In this document: positions 44,675 through 57,005 of the stretch, in pieces
Layout of the letters: each line of letters opens with the position of its first letter
How positions within the stretch are numbered: the first letter of the stretch is position 1
Source of the DNA: Pleurostoma richardsiae
Lineage: Eukaryota; Ascomycota; Sordariomycetes; Calosphaeriales; Pleurostomataceae
DNA length: 64,000 nt
Assembly (NCBI GenBank): GCA_030052745.1
Contig: JANBVO010000039.1
Coordinates: forward strand, 124,001 to 188,000
Reading direction: 5' to 3'
Position numbers and translations under genes: made by a program
Notes under the pieces: model-generated
The model's database searches: none
What the model saw: the letters and a program-made list of their open reading frames with translations, nothing else
Told to the model about the DNA's origin: nothing

Positions 44675-45820
44675 TCAAGCATATTTCATTGCTTGATCCC
44701 CTGCTTTCTCCTCCCAGAAGTCGCTCCATGCCTTCCCAGCCTCTTCTCTGGAAGCGCGTTGCCCACCTGTCAGCAAATGCGCAATGCCGCCCCCATAATC
44801 CTCCTTGATCCGCCGATCTAGCTCGGGATCAGCACGCAGCATGGCCATCACCTCTGGGGGGCACTTCTCAGCTTCGATCATGACATCTCTCAGTTTCCCT
44901 TCAGATTTGATCAGGTCCAGCTTCATACGCTCAAACTCGTCACCGTCGAAGGAAGCTTCACCAGAACCCCAGCCGGCGTCACGATACAGCTGTTGCAGTG
45001 CCATCCAGTGGTTGTACTGCTGATAGAGATGACGAGCACTAGCAGCGGTAGAATGTCCAAAGTCTTGCCCCATTCGATCGAGGGCGGCTTGGATGTCGTC
45101 CATGGGCAGTGGGTTCTTGGCTCTCTGATAGTAGAGCCCATTGTATATGACTGTTGGGCTGTCGACGATTTCTCGGGCGGGAGGTTCGTCGTCCGCGCTG
45201 CCAAGTGGGTCAAAAAATGGCACCCACTCCAGTGTCTGCAGTTTTCTGATGATCTCCGATATGACCACTTCAGCAGGACGGCTAGGATACTCGCTCCATG
45301 ACTTGCGACTGTTAATCCACCTCGGTTCGGTCATCGATGCTCAAGCGATGTCAGCATAAGCAGGTGTATGAGAGGAGGCGGCTCAACCTACCATCTTGGG
45401 TGTTGTAGAGGAGGTGGATCCCCCAGGAGCCACCGCTTGAGAGACTGATCACCCATGGTGGAAGGAGGTCATCGTCATCATAGTAATCATCTGCTGCTCT
45501 CGCATATCCCATTCCATCTATGGCCCCTCCAATCCCGTTCAGATCCAATAAGACAGTGCCATCGATCTAGGGGCAATCTGTGTACCCTTCCTCTCCCAGC
45601 CCCAAGTGACTCCTGGCCTCAAAGTCGGCAGGGCTTGTGTTAGGTTGATGACCTCATCATTAAAGCCAAGGGACTGAAGACGGGCCACGTCAACGCGTGG
45701 CGAGAGATGCGGCGGGTAGCTAACGTCACTGGAGGAGATGTAGCGCATCGTCATCAAGAGATCATATACCTTAGCAATACTGTCGAGTAGCCCTCGGTGC
45801 TTTTCACGTATAGCGTCCAT
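44675..45820 (-). pseudogene. Conserved fungal hypothetical gene with a frameshift
   Basis: The gene starts at ATG 45820 (MDAIREKHRGLLDSIAKVYDLL) and runs to about 45549, where the frame ends just after RSMALSYW. The next part, LDLNGIGGAIDGMGYARA to YNTQDG, lies in another frame (45548-45392). A one-base loss in the T run near 45549 would explain this. A 52-bp intron with GTAGGT donor follows, and the last exon 45339-44675 begins ASMTEPRWINSRKSW and ends DFWEEKAGDQAMKYA. Blocks such as YISSSDVSYPPH, LLPPWVISLSSGGSWGIHLLYNT and LEWVPFFDPLG recall a family of fungal proteins of unknown function. No signal or membrane segment is seen. A sequencing error is the other explanation for the shift. 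Confidence 0.6.
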
Positions 45821-47201
45821 GCTGCGCTCGGAGAGTCGGAGAAGGTCTGTTGGACAGCACTCTGATCGCACATCGATGAAGGAAGAGGGGAAGAAAGGAG
45901 AGAGGCACAGGGGTGGCAGTGGTAGTACCGACTCAGTCTGGAAGATTCTGCAGGTACTGTAGAAGGAAACGTCATCAAGTCTGTGGTCGTTGGCAGAAAG
46001 ATCAACACTCCTGGTACCAGGTTCGCCTGCTGTTGGTTCTGGGTGGGAGTCATATGATGCCACACGTGAATGGCCAGCAACCAACGTTGTATCGCTCCGC
46101 CCAGGTCAACTTCACGCCCACACATCTTCGTCAGACTCTGTCCCCTTACAAGCTAGACGCGGAGAGCAGTTTTTCTCTCCCCTCAAATCGCTCCAGCGCC
46201 AAGATCCTCATAAAGACTGTGCTTCTCTACAACAACCATACCCTCTTCTTTATCGCTGACTTCACGAAGAGCACGCCGATGTATAGGTGCGTAACGACAT
46301 CTCAGTATGCTACCTTGCAATAGTTCTAGAAGGCTCTTAGAGCAGCTTGACTTGCCGGCATGACTTGTGCAGTGGTCTCGTTAAGGTTCTACACCTATCA
46401 CCGGCTCATCGACATCTTCTCGAGTGAGGAGGAACTATGCCTGATGTGCTCTCAAAAGAGGAATTTCCCGCAGGTCGGCAATGCAGAAAGGAGTGGAACG
46501 TGAGACTCTTTAAAGATGAGAAAAGTCTGTACTATACTATAACGTCGTCTTGCCCTCGCTACGATATCGGCGCCCAGGAGAAGCAGGCGCTTCCGTGGAG
46601 CTTGACGTTTCGTGCTACCTTAATGCGCTCCTTGACCTATAGGACCGCCAGCTTCGACTATAAATGATCCGAAGACGCCGTGGATGAGGTAACGATTTCT
46701 CGAAACAATGACTTAGCACTGATCACCGAAAGTACTATGAACGTGACTATGCTCGAAGTTCAGAGTAACGATAGCATGTCTGTGCGAGAACTATTTGCAG
46801 CGTAAGACTCTCGGTAGGAGCGTCTAATTGCTGGCAGTTATTCAACATTCAAACTACCGACTCCAATACTCTCTTAACGCAATTTAGATGAATAGGGTGA
46901 TCGCGTAATCACTGGATTTCTTGAAACCCGATCAACCGTCAGCCGTGGCCGCTAGGAAGAAGTGCGTCTTATTGGGTCTCCGCGGATTGGGTTGCCCAGG
47001 CTCCAACCCGTAGTAAGTTTATAGTGTCTATAACTTTCATCAAGAACGGTAGATGTCTGAGTCTTGTATGAATCTGGGTATACACATGCTAGCCTCTGAT
47101 CAGATTGCAGAGCTGACTGTCTCTTAGCCGTTTCCGCGAGGGATTCTCATTTCTAGTTTATCAAGGCATTCTAGGCCTTCCGGGTCAAAAATCAAGCCAA
47201 C
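45821..47201. other. Gene-poor region
   Basis: About 1.4 kb with no supported gene. Short ORFs on both strands lack motifs. From 46400 onward the sequence has many stops in all frames and looks like old decayed DNA. Confidence 0.5.
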
Positions 47202-47929
47202 ATGCTCTCGCCTGCCCTCATTTCCCTTTTCCTTGGTAATGTCTTCGTGGGCCCATTAGCGTCACGCCAAACAGTCGCCAGAACCATGACAGCGTCACTC
47301 AAGACCAGTAACTGGTCTCGAGGGGGCTCCTACTTACCTTACGGATATAAGGCGCTCTCTAGCGACAGCTTAGCGCTATTTCTCTGCCTTATCATTGCCG
47401 GTGATGTTTTCGGCAAGGGCCTGACCGTTTGTGTGATCATCAACGCCAGACTTCTAGCACAAGGCTCAGAGACACTGTCCCGATCTATGGCTACATATCC
47501 AACTCTGAGTTGGTCAACTCGGCAATCACGGGAGTGCCGTTACTCTTTTAGCTCTAGCTAGCGGCTTTGTACAGAAAGCGACCATCAAAAATTACTGTTG
47601 TGCAGTTGTCCATTCTTGACAACATGAACTTGGCAGGCATCAATGTACAGGCCGGCGTCGTCGTCAACAGCAGTGGTGTACAGGTCGCAGTGCAAGTATC
47701 AATAATTAGAGAGAGAGGCACTTCAACGGTGCCATCATTCAATCATCCAATGTCCATGGCCGTGCTGTCAGTCTTGTCGCGGTGTCGACCTGCGACACGA
47801 TTGACGGCGCCAGCAGTTGTTACGCAGGCCAGCCTGCAGAACGTAGTTGTTTCAAATTCGAAGATCTCTGATGCGAACGTCCAGGATTGCGCGCTGGTCA
47901 ACATTACGGTGGAAAAAGCGCTGAAATAG
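47202..47929 (+). other. Possible decayed secreted-protein gene
   Basis: A signal-peptide-like start (MLSPALISLFLGNVFVGPLA) is followed by a frame open to 47561. A second frame at 47567-47929 ends with ASLQNVVVSNSKISDANVQD and NITVEKALK, a spacing of Val/Ile and Asn that recalls beta-helix or pentapeptide-type repeats. The two parts do not join by clear splice signals. I cannot name a family, and chance is a real option. Confidence 0.25.
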
Positions 47930-48925
47930 GCTGAAAGTTCTATTGAGGATCTTTGAATCGTTGGTTATTCGGGCGGGCTGTATTGGAGGGCTGGAAAAAA
48001 GATCAATCGTCGATATGCAAAGGTTCGGCTGAACTTAAAAGTCGAGACAGTGAAATCGGCTCGCTCGTTTGGCCTTTCTCTCTTTACAGGAATTGAAGTT
48101 GAGAATCGGAACGGTTCTTGGTGGCTGTCATTGAATTGCGTCCGATTCTGCTACTTATTCTCTCTTTACCCCTCAGAACTTGATACCGAATGTTGGGATA
48201 GGGGAGCACTTTCTCGTATTGGCGGAGAACACTCTTCTACGGCTGTGATTTCTAAGATTCAATGCGTTCAGAAGACGAACAGCGTTGTACCTGCAGAATC
48301 AAAGCCGTTGGAAACCGCTCCAATGCCGGAATTGGCGGACCGAAGTGGGAGATTTTACACGAGAGATAAGGCGCCGAGCTCTGACATTTATCTAAATCCT
48401 ACAGTCCATGTTACGGTCTGCTAACCCCATAGGGCAGGCAGGAGCAATAACTCGCGAGCGTTATCTTGACCAGGATTATTCCTCGATCTTCAATGTAGCT
48501 CTCTCGTTGCACCTTGACTGCGAGTTCCATCGCCTACTGCGTCCTCAATTTTAGCTTCTTCTTTTGTCAGTCGCATTCCCATGCTACCATGCTTCACTGG
48601 TGGCAGGGGTTCTGCACAGCTCCACTCAGCTCGGTTCTCGGAGGGCCGGGAATCAGCGGTATACGGGGAACCCTTGCTGCACTTTCGTTCGGGATAGCAC
48701 AGCCGCTCGATCAAGATCGTCCTACACGTGTGAGGCATAAAGTTCCGATGCTCGGCTTCCGGGGCCCTTGGAGGACCGTGACGGACCGAGATGGCTGGCG
48801 ACGTATCACTAGGCTGATACCACCCATATAAAGGGGATGGAAAACGCTCCAGTCCCGTCGGGGGAGACGAGCACCCAGACCTGACATCCAGTTCTCTAGT
48901 CCCGGTTGCTTCCCATCACGCCGAG
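47930..48925. other. Intergenic region upstream of the S28 peptidase
   Basis: About 1 kb without a supported gene; the right end is the promoter of the secreted peptidase and holds a TATA box. Confidence 0.55.
48827..48832 (+). promoter_or_regulatory. TATA box of the S28 peptidase gene
   Basis: tataaa, in the context cccatataaagggg, is 94 bp before the ATG at 48926. The context and distance are good for an inducible fungal gene. Confidence 0.65.
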
Positions 48926-50639
48926 ATGAGGACCGTCGCAGTTATAGCGGGTGCTTTGTTCGCCCACTCCGCCTCTGGCTTCCTGTCAGATATCCCTCGG
49001 CTCGTGCCGCCGCCTGTGAAAGATGACGAGTCCTCGTTCGGCAAGCGCTCCACAGGCCAGGGTACTTTTGACCAGCTCATAGACCATTCGAACCCGAGCC
49101 TGGGGACTTTTAAGCAGCAGTACTGGTGGAGTGATGAATTCTACGCGGGGCCCGGCTCACCCGTGGTCTTCTTCACCCCTGGAGAGGTCGCTGCGGCTGG
49201 TTATACCGGTTACCTGAAGAACACGACGATCACAGGTATGATGGCGCAGGCCATTGGCGGTGCGACCATTCTACTGGAGCATCGCTACTGGGGAGACTCA
49301 GTTCCGGTCCCTGACTTGAGCCCTTCGAACCTTCAATATCTGAACCTGGACAACAATATCGCCGATGTCGTCTACTTCGCGCAGAATGTCAAGCTTCCGT
49401 TCGACTCCAATGGCACAAGTTCACCATCCAAAGCTCCTTGGGTCATGTCCGGCGGCTCATACAGCGGTGCGCTGGCCGCCTGGACCGAGAACAAGGCGCC
49501 CGGGACCTTCTGGGCCTACCACGCATCCAGCGCTGCTCAGAACGCAATCGGCGATTTCTGGCAGTACTTCTATCCCATTCAGCAGGGTATGCCGAAGAAC
49601 TGCAGCACGGACGTCGCTAAAGTCATGGAGTACGTTGACAATATCCTGAAATCGGGGACGACAGAGCAAAAGCAGGCTCTGAAGGATAAATTCGGTCTGG
49701 GCGGCGTCGTCCATGACTCGGACTTTGGAAACGCGTTGCAAAACGCGCCTTGGCAGTGGCAGTCTCACGACTTCACTACGGGATATTCTGGATTCTTTCA
49801 GTGGTGTGACTACGTCGAGAACGCGTACGAGCCTGCCTTTCCTAACGCGACTATTCCGGGCGAGGAGGGCGTCGGCCTGTGCAAAGCACTGAACGGCTAT
49901 GCTAAATGGAGCACAGACGTTCTTGTGCCGAACAATGGTGAGCTACCATATGTCTCAAATATGCGTACTTTCGTGACGATAGACTAATTGCCATTAGTTT
50001 GCGGGGAGGGTAGCGATTGTTACAACAGCTACTATAGCAACAGCTCCGAGTATACGGACTGGTCGGCCAGCAACGGAAACCGGGCCTGGACGTGGATGCT
50101 CTGCAATCAGCCGTGAGTTGTCCCCCACCCCCCAACTCCTCTATACTCTCGAAACTAACCGCTTCCTCTCTTCAAGGCTCGAGTTTTGGCAAGACGGCGC
50201 ACCAGATGGCACTCCCACGCTCGTCTCCCGCTACGTCAACGCTTCGTACTGGCAGCGACAATGCCCGCTGTACTTCCCGCCTGACAGCGGCTACACCTAC
50301 GGCTCCGGCAAGGGGATCACTCCAGAGGACGTCAATGCCGAATATGGCGGTTGGAACATCGACAACACTACGCGTCTGATCTACGTCAATGGCGAATTTG
50401 ACCCTTGGAGAGACTCAACCGTGTCAAGCCAATTCCGCCCGGGCGGGCCGCTCCAGTCGACTGAGCAGTTGCCCGTGAAGCTGATACCCGGGGGTATCCA
50501 TTGCTCGGATCTGACTCAGCGGAATGCTCTTGCGAATGCAGGAGTGGCTGAGATCCAGGCTGAGGTAGTGGAGACGATTACGGGTTGGGTAGATGAGTTC
50601 TACGCGGAGAAGAAGATCAAGAGACAAATTGTTCGTTAA
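48926..50639 (+). CDS. Secreted serine peptidase of family S28 (prolyl carboxypeptidase/DPP II type)
   Basis: Exons 48926-49937, 49998-50112 and 50177-50639 give 529 residues; introns are 60 and 64 bp. The start has a signal peptide (MRTVAVIAGALFAHSASGF), and a dibasic GKRS site near 39-42 may mark pro-region cleavage. The S28 blocks are clear: FDQLIDHSNP, LLEHRYWGDSVP, catalytic Ser178 in GGSYSGALAAW, Asp451 in NGEFDPWRD and His484 in PGGIHCSDL. Several NXS/T sites suit a glycosylated extracellular enzyme. S28 peptidases cut after proline, often in acid conditions, releasing C-terminal residues or dipeptides. The gene faces a peptide transporter and an S9 peptidase a few kb downstream. Confidence 0.93.
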
Positions 50640-50799
50640 TACAAGGCAGTCATTACGAATACGGTAATTACTAGTCGGGGAAATTCTACGGCTCCTATGA
50701 TATGTATCTCAAAGCCTAGGGCGGGAATAACGTTTTTCATGTTGAATCCACATACGGAGCTGCAGCTCTCCCTCATGCACAGAGTCTATCACCAACACG

Positions 50800-51859
50800 T
50801 CAAGAGGCCTCTGGCTTCCTGCCCCAGACGCACCTCTGGTTGTAGTATGAGTGGCACTTCCCAGACCGCAACTCCCGGCGAAACTGCGCACAGTACACAA
50901 TGACCTGCTCCGTGTTCCAACCCAGTAGCAGGTTAGCCATGAACGATACGTAACCCTCTAAGTCTGAGCCGAGGGATACCTGAGAGACAGACCCCATCTC
51001 TTTCAACTTTTCATCTTCTGCCCAACCACCAATCGGAATCTTCTGCTTCAGCGTCTGGATGTCCACGAAGCCCGCCTCTTCCATCCCTTTCTCCTGCAGA
51101 TCGTCATCCAGAGGGGTAAACACTCGACCAAGCTTCTTCCCACCTTCGGTAAAGAATTTGCCCCATTCCGCCATTGCACTGTCGTCCTTCACGGTTCCAT
51201 CATCGCTGTAGATCATTGGAGACGCCTCAAAGCTCTCAATCCACCCTCCCGGTTTACAGGCCATGAAGGCTTGGTTGAACAGTGTTAGCCAGTCTGGCAC
51301 GCTTCCGTAGAGATACCGCATATGTATGTAGTCAAAAGTATTTCCCGGAAAAGTCCATTCCTCGGTAAAATCCTCAATTTCGAACTTAAGATTAGGCGGT
51401 ACCCAGGAGGGTTGAATTGGGGAAATGTCTGTCCCTGTCACTTGGGTGTTGGGGAACGCATCTGCGAAGTCAATAGCCCAGATGCCTGTACCTGTTCCGA
51501 GATCCAGCACTTTGGCAGTAGTGTCCTTTTTCAGCGGTGACAGGAATAGCTTTCCGTCGAGGGAGAGAGTGAGCAAGTGGTGAATGATGTCTAGCGACTC
51601 ATTTTGAGTCTCGTCATTGGAAGCCCAGTACTTAATGTCGCCCCTTTCAGAATGATATGTCCGGCCGTTGATTGTCCTGTATTGAAGAATGGTAGACGTA
51701 ATGGACGCGGTTGAGCTTGCGTTGTCGTCGCCGAGAGCCGAGTCTGCGTCGTCTCCCTGACTCCCTCGTGTATTCTATTTCTATAAGTATGGATGTGTCG
51801 GCAAGTAGAGTTATAAGTCATACCTCTGATGCTGCTGCCCAATGTTCGGCAGGCAACAT
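50800..51859 (-). CDS. SAM-dependent methyltransferase, LaeA-like
   Basis: Exons 51859-51824 and 51756-50800, joined over a 67-bp phase-0 intron, give 330 residues. The first coding exon is only 36 bp (MLPAEHWAAASE); adding it makes the start HWAAASEGDDADSALGDD, the usual N-terminus of this large fungal group. The block [37 protein letters not shown] is diagnostic, and SAM-binding motif I reads VLDLGTGTGIWAID at about 95-108. FDYIHMRYLYGSVPDW and PGGWIESFE are later methyltransferase motifs. Members include LaeA, the regulator of secondary metabolism, and many paralogues of unknown substrate. This one is probably a paralogue. It converges with the S28 gene. Confidence 0.9.
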
Positions 51860-52800
51860 CCCAGTTGGCAAACCTCTTAAAGGAGAAGCAGACTCTTGAA
51901 CTACTAGAGGCGATAAGGGTGATGGGGTTGTATCCTCTGTACCACTATCGACAGTCTCTCTAATGGGTGACATTATCTGACACTATCACAGGGAGTTGTT
52001 GACAGTCCAAGGTATTATCAAAGGAATGGCTTCGAGGAAGATGAAAGACCTGACTGGCGAAGCATGGCACCTACGCGGGGTTCAGGTAATACTATTACAT
52101 GATTCAGCGCAAGACACCCGATATCCGCACTTATAGATGATTCGAAGAACATTTGGATGTGACTACTGTGGGGTGAGGGACGTACTGCCGTGCATCAACC
52201 GTCCCTACAAGGTTGCTCTGCATCTAACACTATAGCATCTCATCCACTGACGGGCGACAGGGTCCAGTTTACCGGTACACAATACTACCCAAGACGGTCA
52301 ACACTTCCCCACCGTATTCTACTACTGCAGCGGCATTTGTTACGCGGTCGTCTGTGCCATGTTTCTTCACTGAATTTGGGGGACTCCTGGCGGCTCGTAC
52401 CGCGCTTTGTGTGTGCTCCGTCTTGGTTAAGCCTATAATTAGCGCTTCATCTTGGGATTCGGCATTTCCGTTTGGAGTCGCAAATTCGGTTGAACATAGC
52501 TCCTAGACCCGTGGCAAGTCGTCAGATAAGGTGTCCAGGCAGATTTGCAGATCAGCCTCAAACGGACGAAGTATTGGTAAGTGCTTTTGCAGTTTCCGTT
52601 TGTACATCCCTATGGAATTGTGTGCCGATATACTTTTTAGTTCCTATCAATTTTCCATCGCAAAGGTATGTCCGTATATGGCCGGTGTTGAATACGCTTA
52701 CTGGTGTGAATGTGTGTACTCAGCTCCAAGCGATCATTACGACCAGACTCGGGATCCCTTATGGGCCTCGAGATTCCATAACGTACGTATACTACAAAGC
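51860..52800. other. Intergenic region
   Basis: 941 bp. No supported gene; the plus-strand ORF at 52531-52893 has no motif and overlaps the 3' end of the next gene. Confidence 0.5.
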
Positions 52801-53960
52801 CTACGCCGTCCCCGCAACCTGGATAGGAGCACCCGTGAGTCTCGGATCATTCTCCTTCCACTCAAAGCCCTTCTTCGTGTAGACACCTGGTAGCTTGCCC
52901 GTTCCCTTCGCCATGATCCACTCATGAGCCGTCATCTCCGGCTGGTCGCTCTCAGTCACAGGCTGGGCATCGATGAGGCCGCCCTTGAGTCGCCGAAGCA
53001 CGACGGAGTCCTCGGGACGCGAGAAGAAGACGAGTGAGTTCCGCGTCCAGGTCGCCTGTTCGCCCCGAGGCGGTACGACGCGGTGGATGTTGGACCTCAA
53101 CAGGCCGGCCGTGAAACGCACCAACGCATCACCCACATTGACGACGCAGGATCCCGGCACAGGCCGAACGTAGACCCACTCCGTGGTGTCAGGGAGGCGG
53201 ATCTGCAGCCCCCCAAGCCAGTTGAAGAGAATCGTTATGCTGCCAAAGTCTGTGTGCTCCGCGCGCTGAGCACGGATCTCGTCAAACTCGCTGGGCGGGG
53301 CCTGAATGAACCGCACGTGGTCCCCGGAGCGTTCATAGATGCGGTGTAGGTTGGCCAGAGTCCCGGCAGGCAACTGCAGCTGAGTGTTGAGGTGCTCAAG
53401 CATGCAGTCGACTGCTGCACGGCAGTGGAAGACGTAATTCTTGTATAACTCGTTGTTCTCTAGAATCATGGGATGGCAGTCAAGGCGCTCGCAGTTGCCC
53501 AAGATATCATCTTTGCGAACCTGTAAAGCGTCAGGAGCTGTGACCACAATGATTCAAGCTGGACTATTCAGGCTAAGCAGTTACGCTCAAGACTCACATT
53601 GTAGTTCTCGCTGCGTAGAGGCACGCCATTCTCATCCTTGATGTCGAGCTCTCCGTATCGATACGCGTAGAACGGGTGCAGGTGGGGGCGCCCGTACTTG
53701 TCCTTGACCTCGTTTGGCAACTTGAAGAACTCCTTCTGGAGAGCGTTCAGCTTCTCGGCTTCGGAAACGATCGTCTCGCCCAATTCCGAGCCCAACATAT
53801 CTAGGTAGAAGAACCCCAGCTCCTTGCACGCCTTGAAGAAGGCATCTGACGCCTCCTTGTCGCCAGCCTCAAGCTTGGCAAACGAGACCGACACAAGCGG
53901 AGCGGTCTTGATGCCTTCGGCGAAAGGAGGGAGGAGATGATGCGAGGTCAGAGAAGCCAT
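52801..53960 (-). CDS. 2-oxoglutarate/Fe(II) oxygenase, isopenicillin N synthase-like (second copy type)
   Basis: Exons 53960-53598 and 53520-52801 give 360 residues, joined by a 77-bp phase-0 intron (GTGAGT, TTACAG). DIOX_N is at about 20-130 with FFKACKELGFFYLD and LPNEVKDKYG. The core carries HTD at 210-212, the distal His at about 267 (SNIHRVVPP) and Arg-x-Ser at about 281-283. It differs strongly from the oxygenase at 38-39 kb, so the two are not a recent duplicate. The C-terminus has MTAHEWIMAKGTGKLPGVY and a tail past the core, a common form in fungal gene clusters. The substrate is unknown. It lies between a methyltransferase and a peptide transporter, divergent from the latter. Confidence 0.92.
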
Positions 53961-54820
53961 ATTGACGTTGACGTGACACGCACTATCACTCCTAGAAAGG
54001 GATTCAGGCGAAAGTACAAGGGTAACTCCTGATAGGATGGTGGTTGAATGATAAGGAAAGGCAGTCTTTATCTCACCAAGCTGTATGCGCCATCATATGT
54101 ACGGATTGCACGCCCGGTTGCGGGGCTGCACACCCCGGCCCAGACGTTGCAATGTCGCCTTTCGCTCCCGCGTAAAGCTGATGGTTGCCGGATACCGGCA
54201 CCCGACAAGCTTTCGGAGCTCGTAGTTTAGGCCGGTCCTACCGGCAACTAGACGGACTTGCTGATAAGCAACGCCTCCTACAGTGGGTCATTCTACGTTC
54301 CTGACGCCTTTAAAAAGGGATATCACCTGCCTATCTCGACCTAGAAGCCTGGGAGCTTGATCCATTCAAGCTCTATTGGTGTCCGCTACCAGATGACGGG
54401 ATCCGAGCTACACCGGTAGTGGACGCGGGATTCTCCGCTATCAGTCGGAGGTCCGCCGTAGTTCCGGTCTTAACGGTTGACGACGGTTACACCTGCCTTG
54501 AGGTGGTTCTAAATCAACTTGCCGTAGATGTCTGGTCTCCGGTAGTATTGCGACGAACTGCCGGCGATCGCTTATCAACCACAAATCCGAGGCCTATTTC
54601 CGTCTAGTTGGCCACTTTCTTGCGATATCAAGCCGATAACCCGGCGAGGTATCTCCTAGTGCCTCCTTACGTGGGATGGGTCAAGAGTGGAAGAAGAGTG
54701 GAAGAAGAGTGGATGAAGAGGACGAATAAGTCTCTTGTGACCCCGACTCGAAGTCTTTTTTGATGTCCTCGGTGCAAGCTTTGGAGACTTCTTAGGGTTG
54801 TGGCTCAGAGGAACTTCATC
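53961..54820. other. Divergent promoter region between the 2OG oxygenase and the peptide transporter
   Basis: 860 bp with no supported gene. It contains the short purine-rich tandem repeat listed separately and several inverted CCGG-containing motifs near 54160-54560 such as taccggca. Confidence 0.5.
54682..54716. repeat. Short purine-rich tandem repeat
   Basis: Three near-perfect 12-bp copies of aagagtggaaga stand head to tail about 110 bp before the transporter ATG. Confidence 0.7.
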
Positions 54821-57005
54821 ATGGGTAAGTGCCGACATGACACTTGCGTCGTTTCATCGTTCTTCCCAGCTAACTTGCATAGCCGCTGCCACTGACGTGA
54901 ACATCATCGTCGACCTCGAGGCATCTGGCCGCGATGTTGGGCACACTCTGGAGTCCGGCGAGGGCCTGATTCATCACAAGCCTGCTGTCGACAACAAGAA
55001 GTCAGTCGACAGCAAGAGGTCACAAATAGTTGGCACCGTGCTATCGGCGACTTCTGATGATGACGAAGAACAGTGCCCGCCTACTGAGGACGAGAAACAG
55101 ACTCTTCGCAAAGTCGCTGGTCCTGTCTCGTGGTCGGGTTACATGCTTTGCTTCATCGAAGGCGCTAACAACGCTTCGTACTACGGTGTCACTGGTGTGT
55201 TTACCAACTTCATCCAGCGCCCTCTGCCCGAGGGTGGCAACGGATGGGTATGTCACACGTAACACCCAACGTAGCAGATTGGCGGGACTGACCAGGTGCA
55301 TTTCAGGGTGCCCCTCCCAAGGGAACGCAGCAGTCGGCAGGTGCCCTAGGCCTGGGTCTCCAGACGGCTCAGGCTCTCACCGTCCTGTTCACCTTCCTCG
55401 CCTACTGCACGCCACTGCTGGGCGGGTATCTCGCCGACACTAAGCTTGGTCGATACAAAGCCTGCTGGTACGGTGTCCTCATTGGCTTCTTCTCTCATGT
55501 CCTCCTGGTCGTTGCGGCAATTCCCAGCGTGATCACGCAGGGCCACGCCATCGCCCCCTTCGTAATTGGCATGATCACTCTCGCTTTTGCCTCAGGCTTC
55601 ATCAAGCCGACCATTGCTCCCCTGATTGCGGACCAGTGCACGGTCAAGAGGGCGTATGTAAAGACGCTCGGAACGGGAGAGAAGGTTATTGTTGACCCGA
55701 ACGCCACGGTCGAGCGAATGCTACTGCTCTACTATTGGGCCTCTAACCTCGGCGACTTCTTCTCCATTGCTACCACTTACGCGGAGAAGCTCATTGGGTT
55801 CTGGCTCGCATAGTAAGTACTTGACCACCTCCCACTATATGCATAGCTGACCGTTGCAGTCTGCTCCCTGGCATCGTCTACCTCCTCACCCCTGCGTGCA
55901 TGATCTGGGCCAAGCCTCGTATCGTCATGTACCCGCCGGGAGGCTCATGCGTCGCTGACGCCTCGAAGGTCGTCAGCCTTGTCTATAAGGAGGCCAAGAG
56001 CATTCACGCCACGGACGAGCACTGGGAAGCTGTCAAGCCGTCCGCCATGATGGAGAGTGGCAAATATGACGCTATTGCATCCCACCACAAGCCTGGTTGG
56101 ATCTCCTGGGACGATAGCTTCGTCAATGAGGTCAAGACTACCATGAAGGCCTTTCGTGTCTTTGCCCTGATGCCTATCTGGTACCTGGCCGACGGCGGAA
56201 TGAACAGTATCCTGACATCTATGGCGGGCTCTATGACAACTAATGGCCTTCCCAATGACTTGCTGTCCAACTTCAACCCTATCTCAACTGTTGTTGCCAT
56301 TCCCATCTACAACTGGATCCTGTACCCAGGTCTCCGTAAGAGAGGCGTGAACTTCTCACTTATCCAGCGGATGTCATGCGGCTACTTCATCGGTGCCATT
56401 CTCAACGCCGCCGCTGCTATTCTCCAGTGGCAGGTTTACGAGACCAGCCCATGTGGCTACCATGCCAGTGATTGCGATATTGGAACTGGTGTCTCACCTC
56501 TTGTAAGGCGTCTCTCATTTTCTAATGTGTCCTTGTCTCGCGCAGAATGCTGACGGGATTTGCAGTCTGCCTGGCTCCTGATTATCCCCTACTGGCTGCA
56601 GCCCCTTGGCGGCATTATGGTCTCCGTCAGCTCATACGAGATTGCCTATACCATGACACCCCCTAGGATGAAGGGAACTGTCATGGCTGTCGTCTTCTTT
56701 ACCTACGCCATCTCGCAGGCCATTGTTGAAATTGCCTCGCCGGCCTTCAAGGATCCTCACCTCATCTGGCCTTTGTAAGCTGCCCTATGCCCATATGCAT
56801 GCATTAACCCTATTATGTGCTTTATGTTATGCTGGAAATATCTGCTGACCCTTTCTACAGCGTCGCTATCAGCATTGCCAACCTGTTTGCTTCCTTCTTC
56901 AACTGGCTTTTCTTCCATAAGATGGAACACCGTGAGGATACCGACTTGCACCGCATGGAGCTTACGGACGAAGAAATTGCAGCAAGAGAAACGGGAAAGC
57001 TATAG
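54821..57005 (+). CDS. Peptide transporter, POT/PTR2 family
   Basis: Six exons, 54821-54824, 54883-55247, 55307-55812, 55860-56502, 56566-56774 and 56861-57005, give 623 residues. The first coding exon is just ATGG before a GTAAGT donor; it gives MAAATDVNIIVDLE. Other introns are 47-86 bp. Family marks are FIEGANNASYYGVTGVFTNFI, TFLAYCTPLLGGYLADTKLGRYK (proton-coupled signature), GFIKPTIAPLIADQ, and the FTYAISQA and WLLIIPYWLQPLGG helices. About twelve membrane segments fit. These carriers import di- and tripeptides with protons at the plasma membrane. The TGEKVIVDP insert is usual in fungal PTR2. The S9 peptidase lies 540 bp downstream on the same strand. Confidence 0.94.
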
